Source: Flavobacterium johnsoniae
GTDB lineage: Bacteria; Bacteroidota; Bacteroidia; Flavobacteriales; Flavobacteriaceae
NCBI RefSeq assembly: GCF_001879205.1
Contig: NZ_MLFK01000007.1
Location: 310,001-374,000, forward strand
Direction: 5' to 3'
DNA length: 64,000 nt
This document shows positions 45,995 through 53,702 of the stretch, one piece after another (within the stretch, counting starts at the first letter, position 1; the number at the start of each line of letters is the position of its first letter). Both the position numbers and the translations under genes were made by a program. The notes beneath the pieces were generated by a model. It saw only the letters and a program-made list of their open reading frames with translations, was not told where the DNA came from and did no database searches.

Positions 45995-46014
45995 AAAGAC
46001 TATTTTGTCTTTTA
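45994..46014 (-). promoter_or_regulatory. Operator site C before nirK
   Basis: The best copy of the shared palindrome: AAAAGAC-N6-GTCTTTT with perfect 7-base half-sites. It lies directly upstream of the -7 element, between it and the expected -33, so bound protein would repress. Confidence 0.75.
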
Positions 46015-46079
46015 TTATGATAAAAATCATACTTTGCGCTTAAATTAATTTCTACTTTGCAATTGTAAAAGCTAAAAAC

Positions 46080-46087
46080 GGGGGGGG
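46080..46087 (+). other. G8 homopolymer upstream of the SPT-like gene
   Basis: A run of eight G in otherwise AT-rich DNA, in the divergent region between nirK and the SPT-like gene. Either a site prone to slippage or a place where the assembly may be wrong. Confidence 0.7.
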
Positions 46088-46165
46088 TAAATCTTGTTAA
46101 AAATAAGATGTTGATTATTTTTTAATAAAAATAAATGACACTCTGAATTTTAGAATAATAATGTT

Positions 46166-46173
46166 TAATTTTG
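46166..46173 (+). promoter_or_regulatory. Putative -7 element of the SPT-like gene
   Basis: TAATTTTG fits TAnnTTTG, 37 bases before the start codon. Confidence 0.5.
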
Positions 46174-46210
46174 CTCGCTGATTAAGTTAAAAAAATTACT
46201 ACACTATATT

Positions 46211-47470
46211 ATGGTAAAAGATTTATTCGAAAGAATTCAGGACAATAAGGGACCTTTAGGAAAATGGGCTTCTCAGGCAGAAGGCTATTATGTTTTCCCA
46301 AAGTTAGAAGGAGAGTTGGGTCCTAGAATGACATTTCATGGAAAAAATATCCTAAACTGGAGTTTAAATGATTATTTAGGTTTAGCTAATCATCCGGAAG
46401 TTCGTAAGGCAGATACAGATGCAGCAGCTCAGTTTGGTGCGGCTTACCCAATGGGTGCCCGTATGATGTCTGGACATACTACTTATCATGAGCAATTAGA
46501 AAATGAATTAGCTGCTTTTGTAATGAAAGAATCGGCTTATTTATTGAATTTTGGTTATCAGGGGATGGTATCTATTATTGATGCCCTGGTTACTAAAAAT
46601 GATATCATTGTGTACGATGTAGATTCACATGCTTGTATTATTGATGGTGTTCGTTTGCATATGGGTAAACGTTTTACTTACAAGCACAATGATCTTGAAA
46701 GTATGGAAAAAAACCTGCAGCGTGCTACAAAAATGGCCGAAGAAACAGGCGGAGGTATTTTATTTATTACCGAAGGTGTTTTTGGAATGCGCGGACAACA
46801 GGGAAAATTGAAAGAAATTGTAGCGATGAAGCAAAAATACAATTTCCGTTTATTGGTTGATGATGCACACGGTTTTGGTACACTTGGTAAAACAGGTGCC
46901 GGAGCAGGTGAGGAGCAGGGAGTTCAGGACGATATTGATGTTTACTTCTCTACTTTTGCAAAATCTATGGCTAATATTGGTGCTTTCGTAGCAGCAGATA
47001 AAACAGTTATTGATTACTTAAAATACAATTTACGTTCGCAGATGTTTGCTAAAGCGTTACCAATGATCCAGACAATTGGTTCATTAAAACGTTTAGAGTT
47101 ATTACGTAATTCTTCTGCTATTAAAGATAAACTTTGGGAGAATGTAAATGCATTACAAAACGGACTTAAAGAAAAAGGATTTAACATTGGAGATACAAAT
47201 ACTTGTATTACTCCTGTTTACCTTGAAGGAAGTATTCCTGAGGCAATGGTAATGGTAAACGATTTAAGAGAGAATTACGGTATTTTCCTTTCTATTGTGG
47301 TTTATCCTGTTATTCCAAAAGGGATTATTTTGTTGAGAATGATTCCAACAGCTTCTCATACTTTAGCTGATATTGATGAAACGTTAACAGCTTTTGAAGC
47401 AATTCGCGAGAAATTAGTTAACGGTACTTATAAAGAAATTGCAGAACGTACTACTATTGACGTTTCGTAA
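46211..47470 (+). CDS. PLP-dependent alpha-oxoamine synthase (serine palmitoyltransferase/cysteate acyltransferase-like)
   Basis: 419 residues of the aminotransferase class I/II (AOS) fold. Key features: WSLNDYLGLANHPEV, MGARMMSGHTTYHEQLE, HACIIDGVRL, LLVDDAHGFGTLG and STFAKSMANIGAF with PLP lysine 251. Such enzymes join an amino acid with an acyl thioester. In Bacteroidetes they make the 3-keto-sphinganine of sphingolipids or, with cysteate, the capnine core of sulfonolipids, which Flavobacterium is known to contain. The GNAT-like protein encoded about 700 bases downstream could be the acyl partner. 2-amino-3-ketobutyrate ligase is the alternative call. It has its own promoter and terminator. 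Confidence 0.85.
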   Translation: MVKDLFERIQDNKGPLGKWASQAEGYYVFPKLEGELGPRMTFHGKNILNWSLNDYLGLANHPEVRKADTDAAAQFGAAYPMGARMMSGHTTYHEQLENELAAFVMKESAYLLNFGYQGMVSIIDALVTKNDIIVYDVDSHACIIDGVRLHMGKRFTYKHNDLESMEKNLQRATKMAEETGGGILFITEGVFGMRGQQGKLKEIVAMKQKYNFRLLVDDAHGFGTLGKTGAGAGEEQGVQDDIDVYFSTFAKSMANIGAFVAADKTVIDYLKYNLRSQMFAKALPMIQTIGSLKRLELLRNSSAIKDKLWENVNALQNGLKEKGFNIGDTNTCITPVYLEGSIPEAMVMVNDLRENYGIFLSIVVYPVIPKGIILLRMIPTASHTLADIDETLTAFEAIREKLVNGTYKEIAERTTIDVS

Positions 47471-47508
47471 TTAATCTAAAATAAATTTCCTTAAGTGGAA
47501 ATTATGTA

Positions 47509-47543
47509 AAAAAATCCATTTGTTCTACGAATGGATTTTTTTT
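47509..47543 (+). terminator. Terminator after the SPT-like gene
   Basis: AATCCATT (47513-47520) pairs with AATGGATT (47530-47537), then T-run. The stem is shared with the terminator at 48111-48145. Confidence 0.85.
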
Positions 47544-47590
47544 ATTTGAGCTAACTTTATATCATAATCACAAAATAAAAATAAAAAATT

Positions 47591-48076
47591 ATGAAAAAAG
47601 TATTAGCAATAGCAACCCTTATTTTAGCGGTTTTTGTTTCTTGCAAAAAAGAAACAACTACTACAGAGCCGGTTCAAATTACTCCGAGTCCGCCAAAAGA
47701 GGCTGAGATTGTGGAGCCTGCAGGAGACCAATGCTATTCATGGAAATCTAATGGAAGTATTATCGAGATGAGTTTTAATGTAAACTCACACCAGGAAGTC
47801 AATGGAAAGCTAAGTTATAATTTAGTAGGAAAAGATAAAAATGAAGGAACTCTGATTGGAAATATGAAAGGTGATACCTTAATTGCCGATTATACCTTTA
47901 ATTCTGAAGGAACTTCATCAGTAAGAGAAGTTGCTTTCTTAAAAAGAGAAAATACCTTTATTGAAGGATATGGAGATGTCGTACAAGCCAATGATAAAGT
48001 AACTTTTAAAGATAAAACCAAATTAAAATTTGATCAAAAAAATACTTTAGTAAAAGTAGATTGCAAAGTGGAATAA
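47591..48076 (+). CDS. Small lipoprotein of unknown function
   Basis: 161 residues with a lipoprotein signal (ATLILAVFVSCKKET). After a Pro-rich linker (about 24-42) comes a beta-rich domain with one Cys near the start (DQCYSWKSNGSIIEMSFNV) and one near the end (KVDCKVE), possibly a disulfide pair. Segments such as SYNLVGKDKNEGTLIGNMKGDTLIADYTF are lipocalin-like strands. Outer-membrane or periplasmic anchoring is expected. The stop lies inside a 15-base tandem duplication (48065-48093). Confidence 0.7.
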   Translation: MKKVLAIATLILAVFVSCKKETTTTEPVQITPSPPKEAEIVEPAGDQCYSWKSNGSIIEMSFNVNSHQEVNGKLSYNLVGKDKNEGTLIGNMKGDTLIADYTFNSEGTSSVREVAFLKRENTFIEGYGDVVQANDKVTFKDKTKLKFDQKNTLVKVDCKVE

Positions 48077-48093
48077 TGTAAAGTGGAATAATG
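48065..48093 (+). repeat. Tandem duplication across the lipoprotein stop codon
   Basis: AAAGTGGAATAATG occurs at 48065-48078 and again at 48080-48093 with one base between. The first copy contains the stop (48074-48076). Confidence 0.9.
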
Positions 48094-48110
48094 AATTGTT
48101 ATTAATTTAA

Positions 48111-48145
48111 AAAATCCATTCGTTTGGGGGCGAATGGATTTTTTT
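48111..48145. terminator. Terminator after the small lipoprotein gene
   Basis: AAATCCATTCG (48112-48122) pairs with CGAATGGATTT (48131-48141), then T-run. The stem is the same as at 47509-47543, so the lipoprotein gene is flanked by copies of one hairpin. Confidence 0.88.
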
Positions 48146-48188
48146 ATATTCTTTATTTGAATACTCTAACTGATTACAGTTCAAAAAA

Positions 48189-49307
48189 TTAGAGGTACTT
48201 CAGGTATGTTTTTCTCTGGCAGTGAATTTTTGGATCAAAATTTTTCCAAAGTAAATGAATGGCGGTATTTTCAGCTAATTCTGGAGTTCTAATGCAATTT
48301 TTGATTCCTTTTTCCGAAAAAGTTTTATAATATTCGTCAAAAATAATAGCAGTAACTCCTTTATTTTGGTAATCAGGATGAACTCCGATAAGATAAAAAA
48401 CAACATCTTTGCTTTTCTTTCGGGCTCTTAGAAGATGTATAAAACCAAATGGAAAAAGCTTTCCTTTTGCTTTTTGAAGCGCTTCGGTAAAACTTGGCAT
48501 TACAATGCTGAAAGCAACAAGATTATCATCTTTATCTACCACAAATTTTATATATTCAGGATTAATAAAGCTGATGTATTTTTTCTTAAAATATTCTTTC
48601 TGAACATCTGAAATTGCTACAAATGAAGCTAGTTTAGCATAACTTTCGTTAAACAAATCAAACATTTTATCCACGTGAGGCATTATGTCTTTTGTTTTTG
48701 TGAAATTTAATGCTCTAAGTTCATAACGCTTTTTGATTAAGGCTTGCGCTTTTAAGAAAAACTCAGGTTTTACGTTAGAGAAAGGAAAAATACTTTCGAT
48801 ATATTCTTTCTCGATTTGAAAACCTAATTGCTCAAAATGAGTAACATAATACGGATTGTTGTACCAGGTTATCATTGTTCCAACCTGATCAAAGCCTTCC
48901 GTAAGAACGCCCACTTTGTCCAGATTAGAAAAACCCATTGGACCTTCGGCATGCTCGAGATTATGTTTTCTTCCTAATTCGTATACTTTTTCAAGAAGAG
49001 CCTTAGTTACTTCTATATCATCAATAACATCAAACCAACCAAAACGAACTTTTCGCTTATGCTGATTATTTACTTCTGCCCAATTAATGATAGCTGTAAT
49101 TCTGCCGACAATTTTATTGTCTTTGTAGGCCAGATAAAAATAAGCTTCGGCGTTATCAAAAGCCGGATTTTTAGTTTTATCAAAAGACTCTAATTCATCT
49201 GCAATAATAGGCGGTACCCAATATGGGTTGTCTTTATAAAGTGAAAACGGAAATTTGATATAATCTGTTAATTCCTTTTTAGTTTTGGCTTCTTTAATTG
49301 TAATCAT
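48189..49307 (-). CDS. GNAT-like N-acyltransferase (372 residues)
   Basis: A soluble protein of two GNAT-like halves, as in some peptidoglycan or lipid N-acyltransferases. N-terminal part: FSLYKDNPYWVPPII, FYLAYKDNKIVGRITAIIN, EGPMGFSNLDKVGVLTEGFD. C-terminal part: VVFYLIGVHPDYQNKGVTAIIFDEYY, the acetyl-CoA-binding V-x-P-x-x-Q-x-K-G loop, and RTPELAENTAIHLLWKNF. It resembles family members that are annotated near SPT genes in Bacteroidetes. A role in acylating the sphingoid or capnoid base made by the SPT-like enzyme is plausible but is inference. Confidence 0.75.
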   Translation of the reverse strand: MITIKEAKTKKELTDYIKFPFSLYKDNPYWVPPIIADELESFDKTKNPAFDNAEAYFYLAYKDNKIVGRITAIINWAEVNNQHKRKVRFGWFDVIDDIEVTKALLEKVYELGRKHNLEHAEGPMGFSNLDKVGVLTEGFDQVGTMITWYNNPYYVTHFEQLGFQIEKEYIESIFPFSNVKPEFFLKAQALIKKRYELRALNFTKTKDIMPHVDKMFDLFNESYAKLASFVAISDVQKEYFKKKYISFINPEYIKFVVDKDDNLVAFSIVMPSFTEALQKAKGKLFPFGFIHLLRARKKSKDVVFYLIGVHPDYQNKGVTAIIFDEYYKTFSEKGIKNCIRTPELAENTAIHLLWKNFDPKIHCQRKTYLKYL

Positions 49308-49351
49308 TAAGTGGCATTATAAAAAACCTCTGATTATATGAGGTTTGGTTA

Positions 49352-50323
49352 TTAATTCTCGTATTTAGCTTTACGTTTTCTTTCTTTTTCCTGATAATCA
49401 ATTGGTTTTTCATTTTCAGGATTCTTTTTGGCTTTTTCTTTGTTTTTAATTTCAATTTGTTTCGATTGGTACCATCCGTCATAGCGCCATGAAAAGCCAA
49501 CTCCTCCATATAAAACAGAAGGCGTATTTTTAAAATTAGTACTTATAGATGCGTCAATCTGCATATTAGGAGAAAGCAGGTAGGCAGCTCCTCCGCGCAC
49601 AATAGCATCGCTGTAAAAATCGCTTTTATATCCTTGATTTTCTACAAATCCGGACCATCTTGCATTAAATCCGTGTGTCAGTGTCAATACATAACCATAG
49701 CTTGGATAATCAGTTCCAATATAATCAGCAATAATATTCGTTACAAATACCCATCTTCCGCCTCCAAATAAGTTTTGTGTTACCAAGGCCACCTTTGGAG
49801 AAATTTCGCCGTCTGGAGAAAAATAATATGGATTATCGGCTCCAACAAAATTAGCTCCTGCAAAAATAGAAACGGCAGGAATCAATTCACGCCATTTAAA
49901 GCTGTGATTGGCTTTATAACTGTATATATTAGCTTCTCTTTTATAATTTTTATAAGGGTCGTAAATTAAATATTTTGCCCCTAAAACGGTTTGTCTGAAA
50001 TTGTTTTTCTTATAACTGGTGTAAGGGGTGTCGAAGTTTGCCATTTGATATTGAACGTCAAGTATAAACTCGAGCTGTTCCAGAAATGCGCCATATCGAA
50101 TGCTTAAATCTGTACCAAAACCAGTGGCGTCGTAATCTAATAAATCGTGTTTTTCTTTAATTCCGTAAACACCAATTTCGGCCTGAATGACTGATTTGCC
50201 CACTGCATAAGCAGACATGGTTTCGCCCGGGCGGTTGGAATTAATCACATCAGTGTATTGTGCGAAGAAAATTTGCGGTGTAAAAAAAAGAGCGGTAAAA
50301 AGTAATTTTTTAATTTTCAACAT
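49352..50323 (-). CDS. Outer-membrane transporter-like protein (phenol-degradation MetA type)
   Basis: 323 residues with signal peptide (KIKKLLFTALFFTPQIFFAQ) and a beta-barrel pattern of alternating aromatic/hydrophobic strands ending GGVGFSWRYDGW, then a charged tail (KEKAKKNPENEKPID). Start motif NSNRPGETMSAYAVGKSVIQAE matches the MetA-pathway phenol degradation family (Phenol_MetA_deg), outer-membrane channel-like proteins of unknown cargo. ATG 50323 gives a proper signal; upstream ATG overlaps the promoter (TACATTTG minus strand, 50359-50366). Confidence 0.8.
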   Translation of the reverse strand: MLKIKKLLFTALFFTPQIFFAQYTDVINSNRPGETMSAYAVGKSVIQAEIGVYGIKEKHDLLDYDATGFGTDLSIRYGAFLEQLEFILDVQYQMANFDTPYTSYKKNNFRQTVLGAKYLIYDPYKNYKREANIYSYKANHSFKWRELIPAVSIFAGANFVGADNPYYFSPDGEISPKVALVTQNLFGGGRWVFVTNIIADYIGTDYPSYGYVLTLTHGFNARWSGFVENQGYKSDFYSDAIVRGGAAYLLSPNMQIDASISTNFKNTPSVLYGGVGFSWRYDGWYQSKQIEIKNKEKAKKNPENEKPIDYQEKERKRKAKYEN

Positions 50324-50358
50324 AATTATTTGGGGATTAGAAAAATAATAACGCAATT

Positions 50359-50366
50359 CAAATGTA
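50359..50366 (-). promoter_or_regulatory. Putative -7 element of the outer-membrane gene
   Basis: The minus strand reads TACATTTG, 35 bases before the start at 50323. Confidence 0.45.
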
Positions 50367-50441
50367 CTATATTTTATTATTTATTTAAGATTGATATTTT
50401 AATTTTAAACAACGGATTTACTAATTTTGGAAAAAAATTAT

Positions 50442-50735
50442 ATGATCATGCAAGAAGCATCTTTTACAAATTTGTTTAAAACGATAATGTGGATTATTGC
50501 GTTTTATTATATTTTTAAATTTTTGGCTAGAATTTTTTTGCCGGTATTGGTCAAAAAAGCAGTCGAAAAAGCAGGAGAGAATTTTCAAAGACAACAACAA
50601 TATGGCCAGGATAACTCATGGCAGCAAACCCGCACTACTAATAATGATGAAATAATTATTAATACTGCTAATGCAAAAAAGCCTCGCGAAACCAAAAAAG
50701 TGGGCGATTATGTTGATTACGAAGAAATAGATTAA
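50442..50735 (+). CDS. DUF4834 family small membrane protein
   Basis: 97 residues from the ATG at 50442 (an ATG at 50448 is equally possible). One helix (about 15-35, IMWIIAFYYIFKFLARIF) and a cytoplasmic tail with KAVEKAGENFQRQQQYG, then KKVGDYVDYEEID, the conserved C-terminal end of DUF4834. Frame runs back to a TTG at 50427, but that is part of a TAATTTTG -7 element (50422-50429). The YfhO gene follows 51 bases later. DUF4834 often precedes large membrane protein genes; function unknown. Confidence 0.75.
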   Translation: MIMQEASFTNLFKTIMWIIAFYYIFKFLARIFLPVLVKKAVEKAGENFQRQQQYGQDNSWQQTRTTNNDEIIINTANAKKPRETKKVGDYVDYEEID

Positions 50736-50786
50736 GTTTGTATCCTTAAGTAAGCAGGATTCATCATTTAACCAAACCAGCCAAAA

Positions 50787-53234
50787 TTGAAAATAGTAAA
50801 TAAATTCTATCCGCACGCCCTTGTAGTACTGGGCTTCATTCTCGTTTCATTAATTTATTTTTATCCGGTTCTGCAGGGAAAACAAATTTTCCAGTCAGAT
50901 ATTGCTCAATACACCGGAATGGCCAAAGAGCAAAATGACTTTAGAGCCGCAGAACAGGCAGAGCCTTATTGGACAAATTCAGCTTTTGGCGGAATGCCTA
51001 CCTACCAGTTAGGGGCAAATTATCCAAACGATTTTGTTGGAAAAATAGATGACGTTTTGCGTTTTTTACCGCGTCCGGCTGATTATCTGTTTCTATATTT
51101 CTTAGGCTTTTATGGTTTGTTATTAGTTTTAAAAACAGATCCCTTAAAAGCATTTATTGGCGCAATTGCGTTTGGTTTTTCTACCTATTTGATTATTATT
51201 CTCGGTGTTGGACATAATGCCAAAGCACATGCGATTGCGTATATGCCGTTGGTTATAGCCGGTTTCATACTTGTTTTTCAGAAAAAATACATTTGGGGAG
51301 GTTTGCTCACCATGTTTGCGGTTGCATTAGAAGTTAATGCCAACCACTTTCAAATGACCTATTATTTATTGATTTTCTTATTGATACTTTCAGGTTATTT
51401 TGCCTTTAATTTTATAAAAGATAAAGAATATAAACCGCTTTTAATTGCAATTGGAACTTTGGCCGTAGCAGGAATTTTTGCTATCGGTGCCAATGCAGCC
51501 AACTTAATGGCGACCAGCGAGTATGCTAAATACAGTATTCGTGATAAAAGCGAACTGACTTTTAATCCTGACGGATCAAAAAATGAAACAACAGCATCAA
51601 TGACAACAGACTATATTACGGAATATAGTTACGGAATTGCTGAGAGTTTGAACTTAATTGCTCCAAGAATTTTTGGAGGTTCCAGTCATGAAAATGTTGG
51701 TACAGACAGCCGTATGTACTCGTTTATGTTAGAGCAGGGAGTTCCGGCAAGTCAGGCCGAAGATTTTGTATCAGGAATGCCAACTTACTGGGGAGATCAG
51801 CCCATTGTTTCTGCTCCGGCTTACATTGGGGTTGTGGTTTTCTTTTTAGCAGTTTTAGCGTTGTTTATTGACGAAAGAAAAATTAAATACGTATTTCTTG
51901 CAGGAGCATTATTTACATTAGTGCTTTCATGGGGGAAAAACTTCTCACTTCTTACGGATTTCTTTATTGAATACGTTCCAATGTATGATAAGTTTAGAGC
52001 GGTATCATCTATTCAGGTCATTTTAGAACTATGTTTTCCGGTATTGGCAGTGATGGGGTTACAATCATTCTTTAAAGCAAAAGAAGAACCTAAATTGCAG
52101 CAAAAAGCTTTAATTCAAACTACAGTTTTTGGACTAGGAATTTTACTGATTTTAGTATTTGCTAAAGGCTTTTTTCATTTTACAGGAATGAGCGACAACA
52201 GTTATCTGCAAGCTTATGGACCTGATTTTGTTGATGCTTTAAAAGAGGACAGAAGGTCTTTGTATTCTGCTGATTTACTTCGTTCAGGTTTTTTTATTGT
52301 AGTTACTTTTGGAGTTTTATGGTTATTTATTAAAAATAAATTTTCACAAACAACAGCTTTAATTATTGTAGCTCTTTTAATGATTTTTGACTTGTTTTTT
52401 GTAGATAAGAAATATGTTTCTGCTAAAGATTTTGTCAGCCCGGTTCAGATAGCAGCTCCATTTCAGGAAACACCAACCGATGCGCAGATTTTAAAAGATA
52501 CTTCTGTTTACCGTGTATTTGATCCGCAAGGACAATTGCAGGGCAGATCTTCTTACTTTCATAAAACTATTGGAGGTTATAGCGCGGTAAGACCTAGAAG
52601 AATGCAGCAGTTGTATGACTATCAAATTGCTAAAAATAATTTGGAAGTGCTTAATATGTTAAATGTTAAGTATGTAATTCAATCTGATAAAGAAGGAAAT
52701 GAAATTCCGGCAATTAATCCGGATGCAAATGGAAATGCTTGGTTTGTAAGCTCAGTAAAACTGGTTAATAAACCAGACGATGTTATGAAAGCTTTAGATC
52801 ATCTTGATACTAAAAAAGTAGCTATTTTTAATGTTCATGATCATGAGGGGAAATTTAAAAATGCCCGTATGAAAAAACAATGGGATACAACAGGAACAAT
52901 AAAAGTGGTTCAATACAAACCAAATTATATTAAATATCAATCAGATAACGCAAAAGATGGTTTGGCTGTTTTCTCTGAAATGTATTATGAAAACGGTTGG
53001 AACGCTTACATTGATGGACAATTAACGGATCATTTTCCTGTAGATTACGTTTTAAGAGCAATGGAAGTTCCCGGCGGAAAACATACAATCGAATTTAAGT
53101 TCGAACCTCAGGTTATTAAAACCGGTGGAACTATTAATCTGGTGAGTTCAATTGGAATGTTCGTGCTTTTGATTGGAGGTATTTATTTCGAAAGAAGAAA
53201 ATCTAGTACAAATAAGAGTGAGTTTAAAGACTAA
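50787..53234 (+). CDS. YfhO-family multi-pass membrane protein
   Basis: 815 residues. About twelve helices in residues 10-560 and a C-terminal soluble part (about 570-790) are the YfhO/GtrB-like architecture. Motifs: QSDIAQYTGMAKEQ near residue 37-50, PYWTNSAFGGMPTYQLG, RIFGGSSHENVG and MYYENGWNAYIDG near the end. Bacillus YfhO is involved in glycosylating lipoteichoic acid; the Bacteroidetes member is uncharacterised but sits with a glycosyltransferase and a flippase gene here. The start is TTG at 50787: no ATG exists before the first helix. Confidence 0.88.
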   Translation: MKIVNKFYPHALVVLGFILVSLIYFYPVLQGKQIFQSDIAQYTGMAKEQNDFRAAEQAEPYWTNSAFGGMPTYQLGANYPNDFVGKIDDVLRFLPRPADYLFLYFLGFYGLLLVLKTDPLKAFIGAIAFGFSTYLIIILGVGHNAKAHAIAYMPLVIAGFILVFQKKYIWGGLLTMFAVALEVNANHFQMTYYLLIFLLILSGYFAFNFIKDKEYKPLLIAIGTLAVAGIFAIGANAANLMATSEYAKYSIRDKSELTFNPDGSKNETTASMTTDYITEYSYGIAESLNLIAPRIFGGSSHENVGTDSRMYSFMLEQGVPASQAEDFVSGMPTYWGDQPIVSAPAYIGVVVFFLAVLALFIDERKIKYVFLAGALFTLVLSWGKNFSLLTDFFIEYVPMYDKFRAVSSIQVILELCFPVLAVMGLQSFFKAKEEPKLQQKALIQTTVFGLGILLILVFAKGFFHFTGMSDNSYLQAYGPDFVDALKEDRRSLYSADLLRSGFFIVVTFGVLWLFIKNKFSQTTALIIVALLMIFDLFFVDKKYVSAKDFVSPVQIAAPFQETPTDAQILKDTSVYRVFDPQGQLQGRSSYFHKTIGGYSAVRPRRMQQLYDYQIAKNNLEVLNMLNVKYVIQSDKEGNEIPAINPDANGNAWFVSSVKLVNKPDDVMKALDHLDTKKVAIFNVHDHEGKFKNARMKKQWDTTGTIKVVQYKPNYIKYQSDNAKDGLAVFSEMYYENGWNAYIDGQLTDHFPVDYVLRAMEVPGGKHTIEFKFEPQVIKTGGTINLVSSIGMFVLLIGGIYFERRKSSTNKSEFKD

Positions 53235-53241
53235 CTCATAG

Positions 53242-53487
53242 ATGCCGATTTCAAAGATTCTTAAAATTATTGTCTTTACCATTTTTGATTTATTCGTATT
53301 TGTCTTTTGCGGAATATACATGATGGGATATGATGATCTTTATAATGAAAGTCAAGGAGAATATTTTAGTTTTTCTAGTATGGAAACTGAGTATAAAATT
53401 GTCTGGGGCTTTTATAATTTTTGGCTGGTTTTAAATTGTATACTTTTGTTTTATATTATATATAGAGTGTATAAAAGATTTGTTTAA
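53242..53487 (+). CDS. Small membrane protein (81 residues)
   Basis: Two hydrophobic helices (about 8-28 VFTIFDLFVFVFCGIYM and 53-75 NFWLVLNCILLFYIIYRVY) flank a polar loop with Tyr/Ser residues. No family recognised. Starts 7 bases after the YfhO stop, so it is in the same transcript and likely a membrane partner or a spacer gene. Confidence 0.55.
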   Translation: MPISKILKIIVFTIFDLFVFVFCGIYMMGYDDLYNESQGEYFSFSSMETEYKIVWGFYNFWLVLNCILLFYIIYRVYKRFV

Positions 53488-53504
53488 ATAACTTTAATTA
53501 TACA

Positions 53505-53684
53505 GTGAGAACAAATAAAGTAACAAATGTTGAAGAAAAAGGAATTGCTGAAATAAAATCATTGTCTTATCTCGAAAGATTAGAACGATTAATGATACTT
53601 ATTGAGGTTTCTCATACATTAAATAAAGTAAATAAAATTTCAACTCAAAAAAGAAGAAAGTTCTTTATTAACTTTGCATTTTAA
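53505..53684 (+). CDS. Possible 59-residue peptide (GTG start)
   Basis: GTG 53505 opens 59 codons with coding-like composition (EEKGIAEIKSLSYLERLERL, KRRKFFINFAF) ending TAA 53682-53684. Amphipathic helix in the middle. Not recognised. The 3' end contains the promoter element of the next gene (TAACTTTG 53669-53676), which lowers confidence that it is a true gene; alternatively a decayed remnant. Confidence 0.35.
   Translation: MRTNKVTNVEEKGIAEIKSLSYLERLERLMILIEVSHTLNKVNKISTQKRRKFFINFAF
53669..53676 (+). promoter_or_regulatory. Putative -7 element of the glycosyltransferase gene
   Basis: TAACTTTG, 26 bases before the start codon TTG at 53703. Confidence 0.5.
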
Positions 53685-53702
53685 AATAATAAACGATTTT
53701 CA

